Positions 22,028-30,726 of a DNA stretch of 64,000 bases are shown one piece after another. The notes under the pieces were generated by a model. It had not been told where the DNA came from, made no database searches, and saw nothing but the letters and a program-made list of their open reading frames with translations. The stretch comes from Nakaseomyces glabratus. Taxonomy: Eukaryota > Ascomycota > Saccharomycetes > Saccharomycetales > Saccharomycetaceae. The stretch's first letter is position 1; each line of letters opens with the position of its first letter. The stretch lies in assembly GCF_010111755.1 (NCBI RefSeq), contig NC_088960.1, positions 744,001 through 808,000 on the forward strand, in the 5' to 3' direction. The position numbers were made by a program, and so were the translations under genes.

Positions 22028-22885
22028 TTATTCGTATTCAAATGGTTTGGCACATTTTCTTCTCTCTTGTACACCAGTAAATGGCGACACCATGGTTTGC
22101 CAATCCACAGCATACATCAACCCACCGGCGCCATTATCAGATCTAGCAAAAACTACACCTAAATCATTTCTTGCAGTTGTCAAATAATAATTATTCCCAT
22201 CACCTAATGATAATATCTGAGCTCTGATTATATCACCAGGCTTGTAGGATTCTATCACTTTTACTCTGTCTCTTTCAGTAGCTCTAATGTCTTGTGACCT
22301 GATCATACCACGGAATGTTTCTCCCAAATCAGAAGAGGCCTGAGATACAGAAAATGTTGATGCCCCAGAACCACCACCTGGTGCAACTTTACCAGCACCA
22401 TTACTACCAACACCACTATCTAGAGGGATTGGTTCATTCTCTACTGCCAATATTTCAACGTTTACCTTCTGTGCCGATATTCTTGTTACTCTAGCAAGAA
22501 CAACATCTCCTTCTTTTGGTAAATTATTCGCAAAATTATTATCCTTGTTTGATTTGTACTCAACTTCTAGATCCTTCGGTATTGGAACTACTCGAACCTC
22601 TACATACTTCACCGTTCTATCAGTGTCTCCTTCGGTGGTTACCGTATTATTCTCTTTTGTTTCTGTAGTCTCGGGTTCTATTTCTTGTGTTTCTACTACA
22701 CCAACCACTGTTGATACAATCGCATCTAGAGAATGTTGATTGTATTTATATTTTTGCAAACTGCAGCCTCTTCCTGGGGTATATTTATAGATTATAAGCT
22801 TGTCTTCTTGCTTCTCAGAGCCGATTTCGGGACATATTAAGTCTCCTGGAAAGACGGTTTGATCTATAGGTAAGTGTTCAGACAT
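22028..22885 (-). CDS. CSL4: RNA exosome cap subunit Csl4
   Basis: 285 aa (S. cerevisiae 292). Csl4 is one of three S1-domain cap proteins of the nine-subunit exosome core, which processes and degrades rRNA, snoRNA and mRNA. The N-terminal domain (about 1-110) includes the family opening PGDLICPE and GRGCSL. The S1 domain follows, starting with [21 protein letters not shown] at about 126-146. It is interrupted by a Gly/Ser/Ala-rich insert at about 158-178, then resumes with [27 protein letters not shown]. The short C-terminal domain holds several conserved residues ([10 protein letters not shown], Cys near the end). A composite PAC/A-T motif lies 146-162 bp upstream of its start. Confidence 0.94.
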   Translation of the reverse strand: MSEHLPIDQTVFPGDLICPEIGSEKQEDKLIIYKYTPGRGCSLQKYKYNQHSLDAIVSTVVGVVETQEIEPETTETKENNTVTTEGDTDRTVKYVEVRVVPIPKDLEVEYKSNKDNNFANNLPKEGDVVLARVTRISAQKVNVEILAVENEPIPLDSGVGSNGAGKVAPGGGSGASTFSVSQASSDLGETFRGMIRSQDIRATERDRVKVIESYKPGDIIRAQILSLGDGNNYYLTTARNDLGVVFARSDNGAGGLMYAVDWQTMVSPFTGVQERRKCAKPFEYE

Positions 22886-23268
22886 TAATTCTTGAGCAGA
22901 CTTCTAGTTATTGAAATCTAGTTCAAAGTTATGCTAATCCCGATTCAAGCTTTATTTGTGTTAATGTAATTTATACAGTTTTGTATGCATGCCAAAAGTT
23001 TTTCAGCTTCTCTTAGTTATTTTTTTTTTCAGCTCATCGCAAATTTTGAATGTGCATAACGATAACTATATACTTAAACCATCAGTTGTCAGCTCTCTCA
23101 AATGACTAGGGAATGTTAGAAAAAAAATGCATAGTATGTAAATATATAATATTTAACTCTGTGAAATCCAAAATACACAGGTGCTATTGAAGAAAATTGG
23201 TGAACAAAAGTTATTATAATGAACCTCTTACTATTCCGATCCGATAAATTTCATGTTTCAGAAAATAC
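22886..23268. other. Intergenic BNI4 3' end / CSL4 promoter
   Basis: 383 bp; both flanking genes read leftwards. It holds the CSL4 promoter with a PAC composite at 23031-23047 next to a T-run, and the BNI4 3' flank. No gene seen. Confidence 0.55.
23031..23047 (-). promoter_or_regulatory. Composite PAC + A/T element upstream of CSL4
   Basis: On the plus strand AGCTCATCGCAAATTTT, the reverse complement being AAAATTTGCGATGAGCT. The PAC core is fused to an RRPE-like A/T block without spacing. The same arrangement occurs upstream of RPA49 and CWC25. Confidence 0.65.
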
Positions 23269-26199
23269 TCAATAGTAGTGGGTATAACATTTAGATTCTT
23301 CATGAATTTCCATCTCATCTTTTATTTCATTGAGTTCAGCTTTAATCATTTGAGCCAATTGTGGTGTTAATTGGTTACAGGTTGCAATATCTGGGCGTCT
23401 GTCATACTCTTCTTCTCCATAAGTCTCAAAAAGTAATATCTCGGAAGAGAAGCATACTTTCAGCTGAGGGATTCCATGAGAGCCAGTCTCTGGTATTTGA
23501 AGAAGATTCAAAGCAGGCTCCTGTAAGCCTAGTCCTTCATACTTTCTTAATTTGGTCGCCCAATTTTCATCAATTTGATGTAAGTTTTGCTCATATTCTA
23601 GTTGACTGTCATCAATTTCATTGAAGTCCTCGTTCTCAAATTCATTAGGATCAATAACCTTATTGTCAAGAACTTGATAGTTTCCAGGAGTGCTAGCAGG
23701 TGGTGAAGGTAACGAAGTTTCAATTCTGTCTTGTGGAATCTTGTATTTAAAGACATCTTCATTTTCTTCAGTAAGTGAGCTCTTCTGTTCAGCTGCTCTA
23801 GTTTCAATTTGTTGTGTAGTTTCTTTTTCTGTTCCTTGATCATACATGCTCTCCACCAGTTTATTGTTGTTTGGTAACAGTTCCTGACTATTATAATTGA
23901 TACCTAATCCTACATCTAGTTCGTCACCAAAATCAATTATGTTCGCAAAATCCATAATATCAGTTATTAATTGTTCATCCTCCTCATATATTAAATCCTC
24001 CTTCTTAGTCAAATTTGGTATAGGTTCTCTATTAGTAATAGTGTCATCTGTCGAAATTAGTTGATTGAATTGAGCTTCCATATTTTCCACATTGAAAGCA
24101 TTGGTATCATACTGCTCTTCCTCATATTCATATTGAGTTCTACCATAGTCATCATGTGAATGGTCAAGTTCAACAACACCAGCAGGTTGTGGAGAAGATT
24201 CAATAGTAGAAGAAATAGTAGGAGGTTCAAACATACCATTTCGAAGAATGCTACTGGCTGGGGATTTGGTTAGATCAGGAGTAGAAATTACCATTGGGCC
24301 AACTTCTTTAATGAACATCCCTTCATTTTGTGCATTTATGGATAGAGTATCTGTCAGAGAGCGTCTGTGTGATGTTATAGAACTCCTTTTATTTGATTTC
24401 ATGGATCTCGTACGCTCTAATGAGACAATTGAATCAACTTCAAAGGAGTTTAGAAACTTTGGAAACAGTGCCTCACCAGCATCGGGTCTAGGCAAGCTGA
24501 ATGCAGGGGACTCGCGATATTCACTGATATTGTCGTTCTTTTCATCATTTTGTCTAGTTGTACTCTCAATTAGCTCTGGATCATTTTTAATCTGTAAGTC
24601 TATGTTTAGCGGTGTAGGTTTTCTGATATTCACTTCTGATTCGGTACCAGTGAAATGAGATCCATCTTTTAGTAGGCTCTGACTCTCTGTTTCTGCATGC
24701 ACTATGCGAGTCTTGGAAATGTTCAATTCGTTATTATCGAAATCATTGCTAATTTGGTTCCTTTCACTCTTCTTCTTCCTGAAATTGCTAAATAATGTAT
24801 TACTGCTTTGTGATTTAATAGGCTCCTTTTTTCTCCCCGAATTCACATCATTAGGTGAGCTAACAACAGAATTGTTGCTGTTTGAAAAAGCACGCTTATT
24901 TTCTTGCTGATGTACTGTTTTGTTATTATTTTTCCTCTTATCACCGCTAGCGCTGCTACTTTTATTCTTTCTTTTCAAAAACGAGAAGAAACCTTTCTTT
25001 TCTTTGTAGTCAGATATTTGTTCTAGTACAGGGCCTGTCGATACAGTTCTCGTCGCTCTAGTTTTGGGGTCAACCCTTGGCCCCTTCCGTAAAAGATTGT
25101 TCTTTATTTGTTCATTTGTTACAGATCTTTTGATAGGTTGGCCAGCGGAATGTATTGTAGTATAGGGAAGGGAAGTGGTTGAGAAGTTTCTATTCTCTGT
25201 TAGCGGGTATTTATTTCCATTATTAGCAAAATTGGTATTGGAATCGTCACCATTGTGATTATCCCTGTGTTTTTCTAGTAAATGTCCCCCATCATTTTGT
25301 GATTCTTGTTTAACCTCTGATTCGCTTATAGGTTGTACATGAATTTGAGGTTGTGCTTCCACTATTTTCAAATTTGTGATTGTAGACTGTTCTGCAGAAA
25401 CTGGTTCGAGTTTTGGTAGAGATGCCGAACGGGACTGTTTGGGCATTGATTGAATCTCAACATGCTCAAACTGTTTCAAATTAGATGTTTCCTGGACAGG
25501 GCTCTCTTGTATACAATCTAGATTAGATGCATAAGTAGGTTTATTGCCTAAATCAGGCTGGATTTTAGGTGTAGTTAAAAAATCAGGTTGGTCATAATCA
25601 TTGGAGTTAATTTGTGTATAATTAACTGTTTGTGAACCATCAATATCTATCAAATTAGGAGAGTTTATCAGGTCTATCTGTGGTTTTTGTTGCAAACTGT
25701 TGCCAACTGTTTTAGAATTTGTAATATTAGTATAGTTATTTTCTACTACTTCGTTATCTTCCGATATGTTCAGTAGTCCGCTATTTCTCATCTTCTTATC
25801 AGCATTTTTTGATTTCTCTTGAAGTATATTTGCTAATGCACTTAAAGATGGTGATGTAGTCATATTTATGGTTTGTATTTCGTTTTTTTTCAATAAGTTA
25901 GATCTGTTAGGCTGAGACTCATTGTTAGAGAGTGTAGATGAATTACTATCCTCATCTCGCTTGACTGCGATGTCACTTTCATTATCTTCAACATACGTTA
26001 CATCACCTCCATCATCCGCTATTGTAGAGTAATTACCTTCATCTTTATCAGTAGAGTTAGCAATACTGTTGTCAGATAAAACATTCAGAATCAATGAGTT
26101 TCTAAATGTCTTAGCATGGTCCATAGTATTTATCGATGTAGATGAATAGAATGTGCTGTTTAAGAGATCATTTTTTGATCTCATTTGGCCTTGTGACAT
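23269..26199 (-). CDS. BNI4: Bni4 bud-neck scaffold targeting PP1 (Glc7)
   Basis: 976 aa (S. cerevisiae 892). Bni4 brings the phosphatase Glc7 and chitin synthase III (through Chs4) to the septin ring at the bud neck, directing the chitin ring at bud emergence. Most of the protein is low-complexity, rich in Asn, Ser, Thr, Glu and Asp. A basic Lys/Arg block lies at about 395-430, with further Ser/Arg-rich patches after it. Near the C-terminus, KVCF at about 914-917 fits the RVxF docking motif for PP1, followed by EEEYDRRPDIATCNQLTPQLAQMIK, here split as EEEYDRRPD and NQLTPQLAQMIK. The protein ends in a short conserved tail, YTHYY. Divergent middle; call rests on the C-terminal block and synteny (YNL233W). 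Confidence 0.88.
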   Translation of the reverse strand: MSQGQMRSKNDLLNSTFYSSTSINTMDHAKTFRNSLILNVLSDNSIANSTDKDEGNYSTIADDGGDVTYVEDNESDIAVKRDEDSNSSTLSNNESQPNRSNLLKKNEIQTINMTTSPSLSALANILQEKSKNADKKMRNSGLLNISEDNEVVENNYTNITNSKTVGNSLQQKPQIDLINSPNLIDIDGSQTVNYTQINSNDYDQPDFLTTPKIQPDLGNKPTYASNLDCIQESPVQETSNLKQFEHVEIQSMPKQSRSASLPKLEPVSAEQSTITNLKIVEAQPQIHVQPISESEVKQESQNDGGHLLEKHRDNHNGDDSNTNFANNGNKYPLTENRNFSTTSLPYTTIHSAGQPIKRSVTNEQIKNNLLRKGPRVDPKTRATRTVSTGPVLEQISDYKEKKGFFSFLKRKNKSSSASGDKRKNNNKTVHQQENKRAFSNSNNSVVSSPNDVNSGRKKEPIKSQSSNTLFSNFRKKKSERNQISNDFDNNELNISKTRIVHAETESQSLLKDGSHFTGTESEVNIRKPTPLNIDLQIKNDPELIESTTRQNDEKNDNISEYRESPAFSLPRPDAGEALFPKFLNSFEVDSIVSLERTRSMKSNKRSSITSHRRSLTDTLSINAQNEGMFIKEVGPMVISTPDLTKSPASSILRNGMFEPPTISSTIESSPQPAGVVELDHSHDDYGRTQYEYEEEQYDTNAFNVENMEAQFNQLISTDDTITNREPIPNLTKKEDLIYEEDEQLITDIMDFANIIDFGDELDVGLGINYNSQELLPNNNKLVESMYDQGTEKETTQQIETRAAEQKSSLTEENEDVFKYKIPQDRIETSLPSPPASTPGNYQVLDNKVIDPNEFENEDFNEIDDSQLEYEQNLHQIDENWATKLRKYEGLGLQEPALNLLQIPETGSHGIPQLKVCFSSEILLFETYGEEEYDRRPDIATCNQLTPQLAQMIKAELNEIKDEMEIHEESKCYTHYY

Positions 26200-27323
26200 T
26201 ATTCGCTAATTTTGAAAGGAATACCCTTCTAAAATGTGTTCTCTGAAGTATATTAAATGTTTCGTTACCACGTCAATAGTTGTCAAAATCAAATACCAGC
26301 TAAAATTTTAACAGATTTAAAAGTATCCCCACAGAGCTCCAATCTAAAACGCAGGATATATGCTATTCCTTTGAGATACTTGTTGGGCAACAGTACTTCA
26401 CTTATAGTACAGTGTTATTGGTGGCTATGTTTCCAGTTTATTTACCTGAATAATAGTTTGAGTAATATATAGTTTTTATCAGTCTTAGTTCGATAGGATC
26501 AGTTTTGACCTTAGTAGAAAGTTCAATGTTAGAATTTTACCTTCAAGAAAGAAAATAGGACAAGCAGAGTTCAAATTATACGGGTAAGTTATGAGAAACG
26601 CGAAATGATCCCCAAAAATTGCTTGCTACTACGAGGAATATACTCAAGCAAACGTTGAACTCATGAAGCCATATGAGATAGTATAGAACCCAATAACGTT
26701 GATCAGTTCGAACAGGATTAGGATAAAGTACAGTGACAAACTTGAATGATAGAAGTGAGGTTGTGCAACATTCTAACCTCTCTTTGCCATAAAGTTGCCT
26801 CTTCAGGTAACCTAAGTGACGCGTAAATTTTCAATGAGAACAGCCAAGTAAAAATGTCCTCCAGAATACTGAAAGTCACGAAATCGAAAGTGAAATATTC
26901 ATATGATACGCTGGTTATCACGTGAATTTTTCGTCATCTTGGTAGAAATGTCGTGATGTAAACCTTATTGTATCTCTATATCGGTATTATTTTGCGAGTT
27001 TACATATTGTTGAATGAATATATTAAATAAAATTAATTAGGGTGGGATATAAATAGTATATCAAAATTATTAACCTTGAATGTCTTGTCTCAGTGTTTCG
27101 TTATTATCTGAGTATAAATACAAATTCAGACTGCCAGTAGAGATTGCTATGTTGTAGGCACCATTTCCATGATGCCAGAATACTTATCAAAGAGGATACC
27201 GGTCCCTCCAGGATAATATAAATTAGCTCTCATTCCGTAGTTTTTGGGCGTTCAATTTAGGTTCTGTAAACTCTCTAAAAGAAAGTTATTAAGTTTATGA
27301 TAATAAAATAAAAAATTAATTCG
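26200..27323. other. Intergenic BNI4 promoter / YNL234W 3' flank
   Basis: 1124 bp; both flanking genes read leftwards, so this is mostly BNI4 upstream DNA. An E-box/CDEI-type ATCACGTG (Cbf1 site) lies at about 26915-26922. No AT-rich CDEII or CDEIII follows, so it is not a centromere. No gene or RNA recognised. Confidence 0.5.
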
Positions 27324-28622
27324 TCACATAATAATACAATCTCTTTTGGACATCTTGTATGGTGTTTCAATAGGTGCTGATATCTTTTTCTTCATTTTGT
27401 TTTGCAGCACAGCCTTCTTCCTTGTTTTCTCCGAGATGGAAGAAGCTGTTGACATATTATCTTTAGATGATGATGCAGAACTCTTTGGATTGACGGAATC
27501 TAGTGGAGTTTTTTTCACTTGAATAGAATCTTTGTGTGTCATTTCTGCTTTATTCATGTTAAAACCAAAGTTTTTTATCATGTCTTTAACATCATCTACA
27601 TCATTATCATTTTCATTTATACTTGTTTCGGTGGTCAATATCTCTGGAATAGGAAAATCGAGATCATCTTCTTCGACAATATCGCAATTGAATTGTGCCA
27701 TGTATGTCTTGAAATCAGACGTATCTGATTCCTGAGCTTTGGAGAAGGAAGAATTGCGCAAACTAGCATCGCCTGAAGACGTTGTTCGTAATGTGTCCAA
27801 GCTATTAGCTCTGGTGGATTTAATACTCTGAGGCAAAACTGGGTCGACACCGAATGCTATCATACCATTCGCCAGGTATGAATACAGGCGAGACCATATA
27901 TCTTCTAACTCTATTGTGAAAAATATACCAAATCTGTCTTGAAATGTCCTTATGAATGCTTTACCCATGGTCTCAAAATAAGCAGGTTTTATGCCTAATA
28001 TTCTGGAATGTCTTTTGCCGATTCCACGAAGGTAACTATCAAGGACATGTATATTTTCTAAATTATCTACAGCAGTGTTTAGAACACCGGAAAATGAAAC
28101 TGCTTGATGTCTAATGGAGGGAAACATTCTTTCAACATTTTGGTCCATTGCTATCAAGTTTTCATAAAATTGTGCGCAAAACAAAGAACCTTCGATAGTA
28201 CTTGTATTGGATATTTGGTATGGAATACTTTTATCCTTTATAAGTCTTTTCCTATTTTCTTCATATTGTTGGTTCATAACATTGAATTTTTCATTCGTAA
28301 TCAGGTTGGCAGTCAAAGATATCTTCTTGTTCTGCCTTAGCTTGCCATAAAATGCAGCCATGGTTTGAGGTGACAAGTCATCATTTAACATTATGAACCA
28401 TGAATCTCTTATGAGTTCTATCTCTCTCTCTGTTAGATGAAGTTCAAGCTTAAGCATTCGTGGATCCATTAGCGATGACGATGTAGTAGATTTTTTACTA
28501 GAACCTTTCACCAAACTTTGCGATTCTCCAATGATATCTTCAAGAACTTTGTTCTTCTCTGAATCGCTCATATTTGAAGAGTTCTCCTTCATAAATGATA
28601 TCGATGTTTCACTACTCATCAT
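27324..28622 (-). CDS. Globin-like heme protein (YNL234W ortholog) with C-terminal CaaX box
   Basis: 432 aa (S. cerevisiae YNL234W 426 aa). The yeast protein binds heme through a globin domain; its function is unclear and it has been linked to glucose signalling and Rgt1 control. A Ser/Thr-rich head (1-58) precedes the globin fold (about 63-260), which has an insert of about 45 residues (95-140) in its N-terminal part. Likely CD1 Phe is Phe167 (MFPSI) and proximal His is His205 (GIGKRHSRILGIKP); His172 may be distal. The C-terminal 170 residues are disordered, ending in a polybasic segment (NKMKKKISAP) and the tetrapeptide CIIM. That ending is a canonical prenylation (CaaX) box, checked directly against the nucleotides at 27324-27338. 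Two ATGs are adjacent at the start. Confidence 0.9.
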   Translation of the reverse strand: MMSSETSISFMKENSSNMSDSEKNKVLEDIIGESQSLVKGSSKKSTTSSSLMDPRMLKLELHLTEREIELIRDSWFIMLNDDLSPQTMAAFYGKLRQNKKISLTANLITNEKFNVMNQQYEENRKRLIKDKSIPYQISNTSTIEGSLFCAQFYENLIAMDQNVERMFPSIRHQAVSFSGVLNTAVDNLENIHVLDSYLRGIGKRHSRILGIKPAYFETMGKAFIRTFQDRFGIFFTIELEDIWSRLYSYLANGMIAFGVDPVLPQSIKSTRANSLDTLRTTSSGDASLRNSSFSKAQESDTSDFKTYMAQFNCDIVEEDDLDFPIPEILTTETSINENDNDVDDVKDMIKNFGFNMNKAEMTHKDSIQVKKTPLDSVNPKSSASSSKDNMSTASSISEKTRKKAVLQNKMKKKISAPIETPYKMSKRDCIIM

Positions 28623-29895
28623 AATTTATATTCTTTTGAAGTAGTAGTGATGCTATGGCAATAGGAAAATTGGGATTTAGCTATGTTTAATAGAAAAGAT
28701 CAATAGGGGAATCTGTTAAAGCACATATGAAGTTTTAATAAAAACTCAAAAAATTTTTAATAGCATAAGGTTCTTTTAACTCTAGCTATCCATATTTCAA
28801 AAGTAGGAAGGACCCGTTCATAATATATAAAGTGATGTTCGGTATATAAATGATTCTTAGCTGTAATTAAGAAAATATTGCAGAGAGGTAATGAAAAATC
28901 TGAGCTGAAAAAAAAATTACTACAACTAGTATATAGCAGTGGCAGAGGGCCAAGGAACAACTTGGTGAGGAAGTTCCATCAAGTGTGTATTGTTTTCCCA
29001 TTTGACTATTTAGAACCCTGTACATTCCTCTGTGCATAATCCTCGAGAAAATCTTAAAAGACAATTTTGTTATAGATTTGTGTGCTATAAGAGAACGGTA
29101 AAGGGATTTGCTCAAGTAACCCGCGAGATTCTACAATGATTATCTCATTCTTCAATTTTTCTTAGATAGAGGAAGACCACTTCATCCCTCTAAAATATCT
29201 CTCATCCCCCTTTCAGTACATGGCTCATATTATTATGTTGCTTTTTACAAATTACATGGATAAGACGGAAAACTTGGTGTAGCTTACATTTCTTTTTGTT
29301 AGAGGCTAAAGGGAAGCAGTAAATTAGGAGTTAGTATTCGCTTAGATAGCACGTATTTGGGTCAAACTGCAGGAAGACTCTCTAATTCAATCTAACAATA
29401 AATTTCTTTTTCCTTTTTCTTCTGATGCTATCGTTCTTAAGTCTTTAGGATACCGTACTATTGTCTGCAAGATGACCACAGAGAATATCTAGCAGTGACA
29501 AGTAGGTGTAAAGTAGAAAGTGGCAAATCCTACCTGCCTAACACCAGATCATTGCAGAACGAAGACTTACAAATTCAAAGCTGTTTCTCATTTCTTTTTC
29601 CTTACGTACAAGTTCAGTTACTAATAATGTCATACTTCTCACTTCTATGCAGCACTCACAAGTCTTCAAAAATCTAAAGAAATATTTGACGATGTCGCAT
29701 CTCTCCTTACATTGGACGTAGTCTCTTTCAGTTTGAGTTGGACATAGCCTACGATATTATATCAATTAATCTGGAAAAGTGAACTATATGAGTTTTTCCG
29801 AGCTTCTATCAACATAAGACTTCCACGCTACAAGCCGTTACTTTCGGAAAAACTATATGCTCCAGAGTGAAAATACTAAACATCCTTTGCAAAAA

Positions 29896-29911
29896 CCGGA
29901 TAATTATCCGG
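29896..29911. promoter_or_regulatory. 16-bp perfect palindrome with two abutting Rgt1-type sites
   Basis: CCGGATAATTATCCGG reads the same on both strands. It consists of CGGATAA (29897-29903) directly abutting its reverse complement (29904-29910), each matching the zinc-cluster motif CGGANNA, with one extra C/G at each end. It lies about 1.28 kb upstream of the globin start. Confidence 0.6.
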
Positions 29912-30575
29912 TCAGAATTAACATTGAAGGTAAATGTTCATCAGAGATGCCACGGAAGTATCTCAAAATAACAAAACTCACGCATCAATTTAGGAAAAGG
30001 GACGTATTCGGTACCGTTCTATATATTTTTATTTTTACAAATCACTCTGCTGCTGAAATTGCAAAAACATTCTTGCTGTTTTGTGTCATTACAAGCTAAG
30101 TAAAGGCGTTATTTGTATTGGGTGTGTTACAATGTCTGCTTACAGACAAGGTCTTGTGTACATGGTAACATAATATTGGCCGATTTTTAATAAGATATCT
30201 GTTTAAACATCAATCGAAAGTAGGAAACATACGTAGTTCCTTGCTATCTTAAAATTTGTACGCAATTTTCAACTTATTAGCCCATATATCTCATTGTTTT
30301 CCAATAATTAGCAGATTGAACTACTCTTAGCTGTCCTTCTATAGTTTAACGATAAATTATTTCACACAGGTAGAGTTTGTCATAGGAAATTAAACTGCGA
30401 ATTCCAAGATTGATCTATCTCATTTTACTAAACGGACAATTTGACACTTTTCTAATATTTCTAATATTATTCAGCTTACCCTCTCAAGGATGAAGTTCTT
30501 TAACAATAATACCGGATTCCGGACATAATAATTTGTAGACTAGCTTAGGTCAATTAAATTGTATTAAATATAGTC

Positions 30576-30583
30576 TCCGCGGA
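30576..30583. promoter_or_regulatory. Canonical PDRE (Pdr1/Pdr3 site)
   Basis: TCCGCGGA, the perfect palindromic pleiotropic drug response element. It lies about 145 bp past the SIN4 stop and about 1.95 kb upstream of the globin start, so its target, if any, is unclear. Confidence 0.45.
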
Positions 30584-30726
30584 ACAACATATATATAGAA
30601 TTGTTATTTTCATTAATAATAGTCCTATGTGCAAAGTTAAAACATAAATTCATAGTTAGACAAAAAGAAATTATATCTATTTCAGTTACCTAAAAATCTT
30701 TCTATTAGTGATAGATGTGTTATCGC

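Larger units (their letters stand above)
28623..30726. promoter_or_regulatory. 2.1-kb gene-free interval upstream of the globin gene
   Basis: The longest interval in the window without a gene. The flanking genes both read leftwards, so it is upstream DNA of the globin gene plus the 3' flank of SIN4. Only short, unconvincing reading frames occur. It holds six matches to the Rgt1 motif CGGANNA (29266-29272, 29794-29800 reversed, 29845-29851, 29897-29903, 29904-29910 reversed, 30433-30439). It also has a perfect 16-bp palindrome at 29896-29911 and a canonical PDRE TCCGCGGA at 30576-30583. A 10-bp inverted repeat pairs 29792-29801 with 29844-29853. No tRNA or snoRNA pattern recognised. Confidence 0.5.

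Noticed and set aside
26915..26922. CDEI-type ATCACGTG as a centromere
   Set aside because: No ~80-bp very A/T-rich CDEII and no TTCCGAA CDEIII follow; a plain Cbf1-type site is enough.
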